The notes beneath the pieces were generated by a model. The model saw only the letters and a list, made by a program, of their open reading frames with translations. It was not told where the DNA came from and searched no databases. Both the position numbers and the translations under genes were made by a program. From Methylobacterium terrae (lineage in GTDB: Bacteria; Pseudomonadota; Alphaproteobacteria; Rhizobiales; Beijerinckiaceae): a stretch of 64,000 nucleotides of DNA. The stretch spans positions 2,108,501-2,172,500 of the forward strand of contig NZ_CP029553.1 in the NCBI RefSeq assembly GCF_003173755.1, given 5' to 3'. This document shows positions 24,366 through 33,008 of this stretch, piece by piece. The first letter of the stretch is position 1. Every line of letters begins with the position of its first letter.

Positions 24366-25427
24366 TCAGGGGATCAGCCGGTCGGCGCGCAGGCGCGCGA
24401 ACAGGTCGAGGAAGGCGTCGTCGGTGGGCTGGTAGTCGAGGAAGCCGAGGCGGCGGCTCTTGCCCATGTCGGTGACGACCTCGATCGGCCGGCCGAGATC
24501 GGCGTCGGTGTGCCAGGGCGAGGCGAGGCGGTCGAGGTCCGGCTCGGCGAGGCCGTGCCGCTTCGCGATCTCGGCCCAGAGCGGGGCGTCCCCGGCCATC
24601 TGCTCCTCCAGGGGCCTGATCGTGCCGTCGAAGGGCGCCGGCTCGATCCCGAACCAGGACGCGAGGCGGCCCCACATCCAGCTCCAGCGGAAGACGTCGC
24701 CGTTCACCACGTTGAAGTCCTGGTTGGCTCCTTGCGGCGCCGTCGAGGCCCAGAGCAGGTGGCGGGCGAGCAGCCGCGCGTCGGTCATGTCGGTGAGCCC
24801 GTTCCACTGCATGGCGGAACCCGGGAAGCGGAACGGGCGGCCGGTCTCGCGGCAGAGCGTGGCGTAGACCGCGAGCGTGGTGCCCATGTTCATCGCGTTG
24901 CCGACCGCCTTGCCGATGATCGTGTGCGGGCGATGCACGCTCCACGAGAACCCGTCGCGCTTGGCCGCGGCGAAGACCTCGTCCTCCTGGGCGTAGTAGA
25001 AGTTCTCGACCGGCAGCCGTCCCTGCTCCTCGCGGAACGGCGTCTGGGGCACCGTGCCCTTCCCGTAGGCCTCGAACGGGCCGAGATAGTGCTTCAGGCC
25101 CGTCACCAGGGCGACGTGGCGCACGCTGCCGCCCGGCCGCAGGGCGTCGAGCAGGTTGCGCACCATCGCGCCGTTGACCCGGATCATCTCGGCCTCGGTC
25201 GGCCGGCGCATCCAGGTCGAGAGCACCACCCGGGTCGGCCGGTGCGGCGCCAGCGCGGCCTCGAGACCCTCCGGATCCTGCAGGTCGGCGGCCACGGGCT
25301 CGACCCCGTCTTGCGCCGGCGGGTTGCGGGCGAGCCCCAGCACCCGCCAGCCGGCCTCGTTCATCACCGAAGCCGCGGCGCTGCCGACGATGCCGCTCGC
25401 GCCGACGATCAGAACGGTTTCCGTCAT
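24366..25427 (-). CDS. PRISE-like short-chain reductase (progesterone 5-beta-reductase/iridoid-synthase-like SDR)
   Basis: A 353-residue extended SDR. Seen: VLIVGASGIVGSAA (5-18, Rossmann loop), VLSTWMRRPTEAEMIRVN, the signature TGLKHYLGPFEAYGKG, the catalytic Tyr in FYYAQEDEVF, and SWSVHRPHTIIG. These match the PRISE group, which reduces activated C=C bonds of enones. Start ATG 25425-25427. Bacterial members are poorly characterised, so the substrate is unknown. It is divergent from the small-protein/AbiEii pair and separated from the chemoreceptor gene by a hairpin. Confidence 0.85.
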   Translation of the reverse strand: MTETVLIVGASGIVGSAAASVMNEAGWRVLGLARNPPAQDGVEPVAADLQDPEGLEAALAPHRPTRVVLSTWMRRPTEAEMIRVNGAMVRNLLDALRPGGSVRHVALVTGLKHYLGPFEAYGKGTVPQTPFREEQGRLPVENFYYAQEDEVFAAAKRDGFSWSVHRPHTIIGKAVGNAMNMGTTLAVYATLCRETGRPFRFPGSAMQWNGLTDMTDARLLARHLLWASTAPQGANQDFNVVNGDVFRWSWMWGRLASWFGIEPAPFDGTIRPLEEQMAGDAPLWAEIAKRHGLAEPDLDRLASPWHTDADLGRPIEVVTDMGKSRRLGFLDYQPTDDAFLDLFARLRADRLIP

Positions 25428-25609
25428 GTCCCGGGTCCTCTGTTCGCTCCTAGGTGGCGGGACAACGCCCGGGGGGTGGGAGGGTCCCACGGGCGATGCT
25501 GCGTGGCGGTCGCCGCTCGTTTCGCCGTGCAGCGCGCCCGTTCTTGTTCGGGTCGTCGAAGGCGCTTATGTCGAGAGACGTTCGGAACTCTGTGAGTCGA
25601 GAGGCGATC

Positions 25610-25873
25610 ATGACCGATGTCGCCATGAGAGTGCTGTCGACGGTGAATGCTCCTTACGGAGCGAACCTCACCGTACGGCAACTCGCCGACAGGATCGCCG
25701 ATCCGGCCAGCGTCATCGCGAACGATGCCTCGGTCTTCGCTTTCTTCTCGGAGGTGCGGGAGGATCTCCAGCACGAGTTCATCGATGCCATGAGCGTCGA
25801 TCGAAGCAAAGTGCAGGCGATCGCTGCCCAATTCGCGTCCAAGGCCGGGTATCCGCTCCCGCTCGCCGGCTGA
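25610..25873 (+). CDS. Small protein upstream of an AbiEii-type gene, possible antitoxin partner
   Basis: 87 residues from ATG 25610 (GAGG ribosome site close upstream); an alternative ATG at 25568 would give 101 residues. The sequence is mostly helical and mildly acidic (DVAMRVLSTVNAPYGANLT at the start, then RQLADRIADPASVIANDAS). No known domain was recognised. Only 10 bp separate its stop from the GTG start of the nucleotidyltransferase gene, so they are co-transcribed, and by position it may be the cognate antitoxin or an accessory factor. It is not an obvious AbiEi winged-helix protein. Confidence 0.6.
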   Translation: MTDVAMRVLSTVNAPYGANLTVRQLADRIADPASVIANDASVFAFFSEVREDLQHEFIDAMSVDRSKVQAIAAQFASKAGYPLPLAG

Positions 25874-25883
25874 GATCGTATCC

Positions 25884-26549
25884 GTGGCGCGAGCCAGCCA
25901 ATGGTCCTGGTTGTTCGATCGGGCACTCGACATCATCGAGCAGGCCAAGTCGGCGACATACGACTTCGATTGGACCTTCGGAGGCGGGACGGCCCTGATG
26001 CTGCCGATCGACCATCGCGAGAGCCACGACATCGATCTCTTCCTGGACGATCCGCAACTGCTGCCCTTCCTCAATCCGGCGACCCAGGGCCATCGATTGA
26101 GCCGGCAACCCGACGGCTACGAGAGCGACGGCACGCGTGTTGCCAAGCTGATTTTCGACGGCATCGGAGAGATCGACTTCATCTGCTGCGGACCCGTCAC
26201 CGACATTCCGGCGCGGCAGCGTGAGATTTCCGGTCGGCTCGTGCACCTCGAAAAGCCGGCCGAGATCATTGCCAAGAAGATTTTTTACAGGGGCGCCCGG
26301 CTCCAGCCTCGCGACATGTTCGACCTTGCGGCCGTCGTCGATCACGGCGGTGTCGATGATCTGGCCGACATCTTGAAGGCCTGCGGGGTGGACCGTTGTG
26401 CCCAGGCTCTGGCCGCCGTCGACGCGATGGACCCGGTATTCGCATCCGATCTCATGGAGAAACTGATGCTCAGGGGACACAATCGACATTTGCCGGCCAT
26501 TGCCCAATCGACCACCCGGGCCGTTCTTCGTGTCGCTCTCGGCTTATGA
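25884..26549 (+). CDS. AbiEii/AbiGii-type nucleotidyltransferase (putative toxin)
   Basis: A 221-residue DNA-polymerase-beta-like nucleotidyltransferase. Key residues: the GGGTAL loop (FGGGTALML near 32-40), His in DHRESHDIDLF with the two metal-binding Asp, and a lysine-rich segment EIIAKKIFYRG followed by LQPRDMFDLAAV, all typical of AbiEii-type toxins that add nucleotides to tRNA or other targets. GTG start 25884. It pairs with the small upstream gene. Bona fide AbiE systems have an AbiEi antitoxin of about 200 residues; the partner here is far smaller, so this may be a different two-gene system or an orphan toxin family member. Confidence 0.8.
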   Translation: MARASQWSWLFDRALDIIEQAKSATYDFDWTFGGGTALMLPIDHRESHDIDLFLDDPQLLPFLNPATQGHRLSRQPDGYESDGTRVAKLIFDGIGEIDFICCGPVTDIPARQREISGRLVHLEKPAEIIAKKIFYRGARLQPRDMFDLAAVVDHGGVDDLADILKACGVDRCAQALAAVDAMDPVFASDLMEKLMLRGHNRHLPAIAQSTTRAVLRVALGL

Positions 26550-26716
26550 TTCCGCTGCTCGCCTCCCGGCTCCGCATTGCAAACGGACTTCGCCCCGACG
26601 AAGCGGCATAGCTTCTTCGCCTAGGCCGCCGGCGCGGCGGAGCCCGAGGCCCGGATCCGCGTTCCTGCTTGCGGCAGCGGGGCCCGGGCGCCCGGGCGTG
26701 CCGGCGGAGGCGACCC

Positions 26717-28648
26717 GTGGGCCAGCTCATCGGCACGGAAGAGGAAACCTCGTCGACGACACCGGCGCCGGAGCCGCCGCGGCGCCTGAAGCCCGCCCTG
26801 CTGCTCGGCGCCCTCGGGGTCGTCTACGGCGATATCGGCACCAGCCCGCTCTACGCCTTCAAGGAGGCGGTGCGCGCCGCCGGGCATGGCCAGGCCGAGC
26901 CCGCCGCGGTGATCGGCGCCGTGTCGCTGATCCTGTGGGCGCTCATCGTCGTGGTGTCGCTCAAGTACGCGGTGCTGATCCTGCGGGCCGACAATCACGG
27001 CGAGGGCGGCATCGTGGCGATGCTGGCGCTGCTCGGCGCCCGCCACGCCGAGCCGCGGAGCTGGGCCGGCCTCCTCCTCGTCGTCGGGCTGATCGGCGCC
27101 GCCCTCCTCTACGGCGACGGGGCGATCACGCCGGCGATCTCGGTGCTCAGCGCCGTCGAGGGCCTGAAGGTCGAGGCGCCCGGCCTCGCCCGCGCGGTCG
27201 TCCCGATCACGCTGGTGATCCTCGTCGGGCTGTTCCTGATCCAGAGCAAGGGCGCGGCCTTCATCGGGCGGATCTTCGGGCCGGTGATGCTGGTGTGGTT
27301 CGTGATCCTGGCCCTGCTGGGCCTGGGCGGCATCCTGCAATCGCCGCAGATCCTGACGGCGCTCAACCCGCTCAGGGCGATCGACTTCCTCACCCATGCG
27401 GGCTGGGGCGTCAGCTTCGCGATGCTGGGCGCCGCCTTCCTGGCCGTCACCGGCGGCGAGGCGATGTACGCCGATCTCGGCCATTTCGGCGCCCGGCCGA
27501 TCCGGCTCGCCTGGTTCGGCCTGGTGCTGCCGGCCCTCGTCATCAACTATTTCGGACAGGGAGCCGTGCTCCTCGCCGAGCCCGACGCGATCGAGAACCC
27601 GTTCTACCGCCTGAGCCCCGACTGGGCGCATTACCCGCTGATCGGGCTCGCCACGCTCGCCACCGTCATCGCCTCGCAGGCGATCATCTCGGGGGTGTTC
27701 TCGCTCACCCAGCAGGCGGTCCAGCTCGGCTTCCTGCCCTATATCCGGATCATCCACACGGCGAAGGACGAGCGCGGCCAGATCTACGTGCCGATCGTCA
27801 ACTGGCTGCTCGCCGCCGCGACCCTGAGCGCCGTCCTGATCTTCGAGTCGTCGGACGCGCTCGCCGGCGCCTACGGCATCGCGGTCTCGCTGCTCATGGC
27901 GATCACGACCCTGCTCGCCGCCCTGATCGCCCGGCGCTGGGGCTACAACCTCCTCCTCGTCCTCCTGGTCAACGGGCTGTTCCTGACGATCGACCTCGTG
28001 TTCCTGGCGGCCAACAGCGTGAAGGTGTTCGAGGGCGGCTGGTATCCCCTGGTGCTCACCGCGATCGTCGCCGTGACGATGCTGACCTGGCTCCAGGGCA
28101 CGCGGCTGATCGAGGCCCACCGGGTCGGCGCCCGCCAGGACGAGGCGGACTTCCTGGCGCGTTTACGCGACGACCCGCCGATCCGGCTGCCGGGGGCGGG
28201 GGCCTTCCTGTCGGCGGCCACCAAGGGCATCCCGCTCCACATGAGCCGGCTCGTGGAGCGCAGCCACGCGCTGCCGTCCCGCTGCACCATCGTCACCGCC
28301 CTCTACGAGGAACTGCCGGTGGTGCCGGAAGCCGAGCGGGCCGAGGTGACCCGGATCGCCCCCGACCTGTACCGGGTGACGCTCCGCTACGGCTTCATGG
28401 AGGAGGCCTCGATTCCGGAGGGGCTCGCCTGCGCGGTGGCGCATCGCGGGTTGCCGGCCGACTTCGTCGAGGACGTCACGGTCTTCGTCGGCCACGAGAC
28501 GGTCATCCCGAAGCGCAACCACCGCGGCATGGCGGCGTGGCGCGAGACCCTGTTCGCCTTCATGATGCGCAACGGCGAGCGCACCGGCGCCTTCTTCTGC
28601 GTGCCGACCCGGCAGGTGGTGGAGGTGGGGACGGAGATCGAGATCTGA
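26717..28648 (+). CDS. kup: Low-affinity potassium transporter Kup
   Basis: A 643-residue KUP/HAK/KT family K+ uptake protein of the inner membrane, proton-coupled. Seen: GALGVVYGDIGTSPLYAFKE (family signature, about 32-51), about 12 TM segments to residue 450, YGDGAITPAISVLSAVEGL, YADLGHFG, and the C-terminal cytoplasmic domain (from about 455). GTG 26717 is chosen because a GGAGG ribosome site lies 7 bp upstream and the family N-terminus is short; an upstream ATG at 26669 has no such site. Genes next to it are unrelated. Confidence 0.93.
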   Translation: MGQLIGTEEETSSTTPAPEPPRRLKPALLLGALGVVYGDIGTSPLYAFKEAVRAAGHGQAEPAAVIGAVSLILWALIVVVSLKYAVLILRADNHGEGGIVAMLALLGARHAEPRSWAGLLLVVGLIGAALLYGDGAITPAISVLSAVEGLKVEAPGLARAVVPITLVILVGLFLIQSKGAAFIGRIFGPVMLVWFVILALLGLGGILQSPQILTALNPLRAIDFLTHAGWGVSFAMLGAAFLAVTGGEAMYADLGHFGARPIRLAWFGLVLPALVINYFGQGAVLLAEPDAIENPFYRLSPDWAHYPLIGLATLATVIASQAIISGVFSLTQQAVQLGFLPYIRIIHTAKDERGQIYVPIVNWLLAAATLSAVLIFESSDALAGAYGIAVSLLMAITTLLAALIARRWGYNLLLVLLVNGLFLTIDLVFLAANSVKVFEGGWYPLVLTAIVAVTMLTWLQGTRLIEAHRVGARQDEADFLARLRDDPPIRLPGAGAFLSAATKGIPLHMSRLVERSHALPSRCTIVTALYEELPVVPEAERAEVTRIAPDLYRVTLRYGFMEEASIPEGLACAVAHRGLPADFVEDVTVFVGHETVIPKRNHRGMAAWRETLFAFMMRNGERTGAFFCVPTRQVVEVGTEIEI

Positions 28649-28691
28649 GGGGTCTCCTCTCCTCACGGGCCCGATGTTCCCGATCCACCAT

Positions 28692-28732
28692 GTCGTCCCG
28701 GGTTCCCGCCTCCGGCGAAGCCCCAGGACGAC
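28692..28732. repeat. Short dispersed hairpin, copy 1
   Basis: GTCGTCC (28692-28698) pairs with GGACGAC (28726-28732), with an inner GGGTTC/GAAGCCC stem with a bulge. It resembles the hairpin at 59140-59190. It lies between the convergent kup gene and the VOC gene and could act as an RNA end. Confidence 0.5.
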
Positions 28733-28786
28733 GAGGGGGGGGACGATCGCCCCCTGTTTCCGTGCTTCGGGCGAAGCCCGGTTCGT

Positions 28787-29227
28787 CTACCCTGCGCCCA
28801 GCGGCCGCTCCCCCAGCTTCGCCCCGAGGCGCACGAGGTAGCCGTCCGGATCCTGCACCAGGAACTGGCGCTGCCCGACCTCGATGGTGCCGGTCCGGTA
28901 CCACGCATCCTCGACGGCCATGACGAGCGGCCAGCCGGCCTGGTCCAGCCGCGCCAGCACCGGCTCCACCGCCGGAACCTCGATCTGGAGGTTGATGCCG
29001 CGACCGAGAGGCCGGTCCATCGGGCCGGTCAGCCAGCGCGAGGCCGCGGGATCGTACTGGTCCAGCATCACCTGCGCCCCGTCGAGGTCGAGATAGGCGA
29101 ATCGGGTCTCCGGCCGGTCGTAGGCGATCCGGAAGCCGATCAGGCCGACCCAGAAATGCAGGCTCGCGGCGAGATCGGCGACCACGAGTTCGGGGACCAG
29201 TTTCGCGCGCGTCAGTGAGTTCGTCAT
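28787..29227 (-). CDS. VOC/glyoxalase-fold protein (bleomycin-resistance-like)
   Basis: A 146-residue vicinal-oxygen-chelate fold protein made of two beta-alpha-beta-beta-beta units. Seen: LVPELVVADLAASLHFWVGLIGF (first unit), FAYLDLDGAQVMLDQ, GRGINLQIEVPAVEPVLARLDQAGWPL (second unit), and QFLVQDPDGYLVRLG. The last Glu/Asp of typical metal sites is not evident, which is usual for drug-binding bleomycin-resistance-type members. It is a near copy of the next gene in size and sequence (both 146 residues, about two thirds identical by eye), so the two arose by tandem duplication. Function unknown. Confidence 0.82.
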   Translation of the reverse strand: MTNSLTRAKLVPELVVADLAASLHFWVGLIGFRIAYDRPETRFAYLDLDGAQVMLDQYDPAASRWLTGPMDRPLGRGINLQIEVPAVEPVLARLDQAGWPLVMAVEDAWYRTGTIEVGQRQFLVQDPDGYLVRLGAKLGERPLGAG

Positions 29228-29249
29228 GGCAGCCCCGCAGGGTTCGGTC

Positions 29250-29690
29250 TCACGTCATTCCCGGACCCGCCGGCCGTCGCCCCAGGCTCGCGGCAGGCCG
29301 CAGCAGGTAGCCGTCCGGATCCTGCACCAGGAACTGGCGCTGCCCCACCTCGACGTCGCCGGCCCGGTACCACTTGTCCTCGACCGCCATGAAGAGGGGC
29401 CAGCCCGCCGCCTCCAGCCGGCCCAGGACCGGCTCCACCGCCGGGACCCCGATCTCGAAGTTGATGCCGCGCCCCGGCGGCGCCTCGAGCGGGCCGGTGA
29501 GCCATTGCCGCGAGGCGGGGTTGCGGGTCTCCAGCATCACCTGCGCCCCGTCGAGGTCGAGATAGGCGAAGCCGTCCTCCGGCCGGTCGTAGGCGATCCG
29601 GAAGCCGATCAGGTCGACCCAGAAGTGCAGGCTTGCCCGCAAGTCGGTGATCAGGAGTTCCGGGGTCAGCCGCGCGAACGTGAACGTCAT
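29250..29690 (-). CDS. VOC/glyoxalase-fold protein, tandem paralogue
   Basis: A 146-residue partner of the preceding VOC protein. Shared blocks include SLHFWVxLIGFRIAYDRPE, FAYLDLDGAQVML and EVGQRQFLVQDPDGYL. Differences cluster in the ligand-pocket loop (ETRNPASRQWLTGPLEAP compared with DQYDPAASRWLTGPMDRP) and at the termini, which suggests divergence in ligand. Start ATG 29688-29690. It is the upstream gene of the pair, with 22 bp before the second gene, so the two are likely co-expressed. VOC proteins act as dimers, so a heterodimer is possible. Confidence 0.82.
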   Translation of the reverse strand: MTFTFARLTPELLITDLRASLHFWVDLIGFRIAYDRPEDGFAYLDLDGAQVMLETRNPASRQWLTGPLEAPPGRGINFEIGVPAVEPVLGRLEAAGWPLFMAVEDKWYRAGDVEVGQRQFLVQDPDGYLLRPAASLGRRPAGPGMT

Positions 29691-29806
29691 GCCTCGACCC
29701 CATCCCTGCCCGGCCGTCCGGGCCGGTTGACCTGATGCTGCCGATCCCCGACGGTTCACGCAACGGCGCCCGGACGAGCGCCGAACGATCGATACGGGGA
29801 GGGAAG

Positions 29807-31162
29807 ATGAGCCTGTACCACAAGCTCGCGGCGCGGGCCGAGGCCGGCAATCCGGTGCGGATCGGGGTGATCGGGGCCGGCAAGTTCGGCTCGATGTTCC
29901 TGTCGCAGGCGCCGCGCACGCCGGGGCTGCACGTCGTCGGTATCGCCGATCTCGACCCGCAGCGGGCGCGCGCCGCGCTCGCCCGGGTCGGCTGGCCGGC
30001 GGAGCGCTACGAGGCCGGGAGCGTCGCGGAGGCGATGCGCCAGGGCACGACCTTCCTCACCGACGATGCGGACGGGCTGATCGCCGCGGACGGGATCGAG
30101 GTGATCGTCGAGGCGACGGGGCACCCGGGCGCCGGCATCCGCCACGCGCTCGCCTGCTGCCGCCACCGGCGCCACATCGTGATGGTCAACGTCGAGGCCG
30201 ATGCGCTGGCAGGCCCCCTCATCGCCCGCAAGGCGGCGGAGGCCGGGATCGTCTATTCCTTCGCCTACGGCGACCAGCCGGCGCTCATCGCCGAGATCGT
30301 CGACTGGGCCCGCACGGCCGGCTTCCGGGTGGTCTGCGCCGGCAAGGGCACGAAGTACCTGCCGGTCTACCACGCCTCGACCCCCGACACGGTCTGGGGC
30401 CATTACGGCTTCACCGAGGCGCAGGTGGCCGGCGGCGACTTCAACCCGCAGATGTTCAACTCCTTCCTCGACGGCACCAAGTCGGCGCTGGAGATGGCGG
30501 CCGTCGCCAATGCCTGCGACCTGACCCCGCCGCCCGCCGGCCTCGCCTTCCCGGCGTGCGGCGTCGACGACCTGCCGACCCTGCTGAAGCCCCGATCCGC
30601 CGGCGGCATCCTGCCGGTGGACGGCACGGTCGAGGTGGTGTCGTCGCTCGAGCGCGACGGCCGCCCGGTCTTCCGCGACCTGCGCTGGGGCGTCTACGCC
30701 ACCTTCGAGGCGCCCTCCGACTACGTCCGCAAGTGCTTCTCGGAATACGGCCTGAAGACCGACCCGAGCGGCCGGTACAGCGCGATGTACAAGCCCTATC
30801 ACCTGATCGGGCTCGAGCTCGGGCTCTCCGTCGCGAGCATCGCGGTCCGGGGCGAACCCACCGGCACGACGCGGGGCTTCTCCGGCGACGTGGTGGCGAC
30901 GGCCAAGCGCGACCTTGAGGCCGGCGAGCGCCTCGACGGGGAGGGCGGCTACACCGTCTACGGCCGGCTGATGCCGGCGCGCGACTCGCTTCAAGCGGGC
31001 GGCCTGCCGATCGGGCTCGCCCACGGCCTCACCCTCACCCGGCCCGTCGCCGCCGGGGAGCCGGTGTCGTGGGACGACGTGTCGTTCGCGGCCGACGACC
31101 CGGCGATCCGGTTCCGACGGGAGATGGAGGAGGTGTTCCGGGGCGAGGCAGGCAAGGCCTGA
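29807..31162 (+). CDS. SAF-domain homoserine-dehydrogenase-like oxidoreductase (COG4091 type)
   Basis: A 451-residue protein with an N-terminal NAD(P)-binding domain (RIGVIGAGKFGSM near 18-30), a middle catalytic domain with VEATGHPGAG and a conserved lysine run CAGKGTKYLPVYH, and a C-terminal SAF domain (from about 340, including PTGTTRGFSGDVVATAKRDLEAGERLDGEGG). This matches the predicted homoserine dehydrogenase family with a SAF domain, which is distinct from ThrA/Hom and has been seen in sugar-acid catabolism. ATG 29807 has a strong GGGGAGGGA site. It precedes an MFS carrier gene by about 200 bp. The substrate is not established. Confidence 0.8.
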   Translation: MSLYHKLAARAEAGNPVRIGVIGAGKFGSMFLSQAPRTPGLHVVGIADLDPQRARAALARVGWPAERYEAGSVAEAMRQGTTFLTDDADGLIAADGIEVIVEATGHPGAGIRHALACCRHRRHIVMVNVEADALAGPLIARKAAEAGIVYSFAYGDQPALIAEIVDWARTAGFRVVCAGKGTKYLPVYHASTPDTVWGHYGFTEAQVAGGDFNPQMFNSFLDGTKSALEMAAVANACDLTPPPAGLAFPACGVDDLPTLLKPRSAGGILPVDGTVEVVSSLERDGRPVFRDLRWGVYATFEAPSDYVRKCFSEYGLKTDPSGRYSAMYKPYHLIGLELGLSVASIAVRGEPTGTTRGFSGDVVATAKRDLEAGERLDGEGGYTVYGRLMPARDSLQAGGLPIGLAHGLTLTRPVAAGEPVSWDDVSFAADDPAIRFRREMEEVFRGEAGKA

Positions 31163-31218
31163 GCCGGTCGCGCCCCGGCGTCATTCCTCCCGGGAATGGC
31201 TTCGTTCCCGAACGGTCT

Positions 31219-31243
31219 TGGACACGGGGATGCCCCGTGTCCA
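31219..31243. repeat. Perfect 11-bp hairpin in the SAF-MFS gap
   Basis: TGGACACGGGG (31219-31229) pairs with CCCCGTGTCCA (31233-31243) around ATG. It lies 57 bp after the SAF gene stop and 115 bp before the MFS start, so it could end the first transcript or shape the leader of the second. Confidence 0.5.
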
Positions 31244-31358
31244 GGATCGACGGACGAACCACGGGCGGGAGGATGGCCGGGGCCCGCCGAGCCCCGCCCG
31301 ACGCCGCATCGGGGCGCCGCTCCCGTGCGAGGCCTGCGAGGCGGCCGGAGGAGCGACC

Positions 31359-32681
31359 ATGACCCCCACCACTGTTCTCGACGAGGCGCGGGCCGAGTCA
31401 TCCTCCGCCGTGCCGGACGAGGCGGCGCGCCGGCGCGGCGTCGTCGCGGCCGTGATCGGCAACACCCTCGAATTCTACGACTTCACCACCTACGCCTTCT
31501 TCGCCGTCACGATCGGGCAGACCTTCTTCCCGGCCGGCGACGCCTGGATCAGCCTGCTCGCCTCGGTCGCCACCTTCGGCATCGGCTTCGTCACCCGGCC
31601 GATCGGCGGCGTGGTCATCGGCGCCTATGCCGACCGGGCCGGCCGCAAGCCCGCCATGATGCTGACCATCGGCCTGATGGCGGTCGGCATGCTGATGCTG
31701 GCGCTGACCCCGGGCTACGCCACGATCGGGATGGCCGCGCCGATCCTCGTGGTGATCGGGCGGCTGATCCAGGGCTTCGCGCTCGGCGGCGAGGTCGGGC
31801 CCTCGACCGCCTACCTCATCGAGAGCGCGCCCGAAGGCAAGCGCGGCCTCTATGCCAGCTGGCAGATCGCCAGCCAGGGCCTCGCGACGCTCTGCGCCGG
31901 CACCATCGGCGTCCTGCTGTCGCTTGGCTTGAGCCCTGAGCAGATGCAGGCCTGGGGCTGGCGGATCCCGTTTCTCCTCGGGCTGCTCATCATCCCGGTC
32001 GGGGTCTACATCCGCCGCGCGATGCCCGAGACCGCCGGCGAGAGCACCGGCCACGCGGAGGCCACGGCCGGCGCGGTGCTTCGCCGGCTGCTGCGCGACC
32101 ACGGCCGCACGCTGGCGCTGGTCGTGCCGATCCTGCTCTGCGGCACGGTCTCGACCTATGTCGGCAACTACATGACCACCTACGCGATCACGACGCTGAA
32201 GCTGCCGGCGGGCCTGTCGATCGCCGCGACGGCGGTGGTCGGCGCCTGCGTCCTGGTCTTCGCGGTGCTGGCCGGCCGGCTCGCCGACGCCTACGGCCGG
32301 CGCCTCGTGATGATCGTGCCGCGGGTGCTGCTGATCCTCGTCGCCTACCCGGCCTTCGTGCTGATGACGCGGGACCCCGGCCCCGCCACGCTCCTGAGCA
32401 TGTCGGCCCTGATCGCGGCGCTCGGCGCGATGAGCGGGGCGGCGAGCCTGGTGGCGATTCCCGAGCTTCTGCCGCGCAGCGTGCGCAGCGCCGGCCTCTC
32501 GGTGGTCTACGCCTTCGTCATCACGGTGTTCGGCGGCACGACGCAGCTGGTGGTGACCTGGCTGATCGGCGTCAGCGGCGACCCGCTCGCGCCCGCCTGG
32601 TACGTCATCGCGACGAGCCTCGTCGGCGTCGCCGCGATGCTCGCCACCCCCGAGACGAAGGAGGCGGCGCTCGCCGCGTAG
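31359..32681 (+). CDS. MFS transporter, metabolite:H+ symporter type
   Basis: A 440-residue 12-TM major facilitator carrier. Signatures: IGNTLEFYDFTTYAFF near the N-terminus and GFVTRPIGGVVIGAYADRAGRK (family motif in loop 2-3), GRLIQGFALGGEVGPSTAYLIE in TM4, RIPFLLG in TM6. These match the MHS group, which carries organic acids, betaines or citrate with protons. Start ATG has GGAGGAG close upstream. Placed after the SAF-domain oxidoreductase gene, it may import that enzyme's substrate. Confidence 0.87.
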   Translation: MTPTTVLDEARAESSSAVPDEAARRRGVVAAVIGNTLEFYDFTTYAFFAVTIGQTFFPAGDAWISLLASVATFGIGFVTRPIGGVVIGAYADRAGRKPAMMLTIGLMAVGMLMLALTPGYATIGMAAPILVVIGRLIQGFALGGEVGPSTAYLIESAPEGKRGLYASWQIASQGLATLCAGTIGVLLSLGLSPEQMQAWGWRIPFLLGLLIIPVGVYIRRAMPETAGESTGHAEATAGAVLRRLLRDHGRTLALVVPILLCGTVSTYVGNYMTTYAITTLKLPAGLSIAATAVVGACVLVFAVLAGRLADAYGRRLVMIVPRVLLILVAYPAFVLMTRDPGPATLLSMSALIAALGAMSGAASLVAIPELLPRSVRSAGLSVVYAFVITVFGGTTQLVVTWLIGVSGDPLAPAWYVIATSLVGVAAMLATPETKEAALAA

Positions 32682-32944
32682 GCGGGCGCGCGGCGGCCGG
32701 GGCCGGGATCCGGTTGATGTGCGATGGGAGGGGCCGAAAGCGGCCCGTCCGGATGTCGGAAAATAGGTGTTTTCCGACACTCAAGATCGCCGGCAGGCCC
32801 CTGACAGAGGTTTTATGGCGGGATGCTCTCAACTTCTTGCAGAAGCTGAGGAGGACCGCTTGCAAGCCCCTCGGTCAAGCAGACGTTCGACGTTCAGATG
32901 CCCCAGAACCCCACACTAATAGGGGAACTCTACTCAAAGAGAAA
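32682..32944. other. Intergenic region left of the toxin-antitoxin pair
   Basis: Sequence between the MFS gene and the terminator of the toxin-antitoxin operon. It is less GC-rich to the right (from about 32890). I see no gene; TCGGAAAATAGGTGTTTTCCGA (stem about 32757-32778) is a small inverted repeat and may be an RNA end. Confidence 0.45.
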
Positions 32945-32970
32945 CGCCGCCGGCCTTTCGGCCGACGGCG
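32945..32970 (-). terminator. Terminator of the toxin-antitoxin operon
   Basis: An 11-bp stem with one mismatch: CGCCGCCGGCC (32945-32955) against GGCCGACGGCG (32960-32970), with a TTTC loop (GAAA on the minus strand). Read on the minus strand it is followed by TTTCTCTTT, so it is a good rho-independent terminator for the genes ending at 33009. Confidence 0.72.
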
Positions 32971-33008
32971 CTCTCTGCCAAAAACAGGAAAGGATTATAC
33001 TTGTTCAA

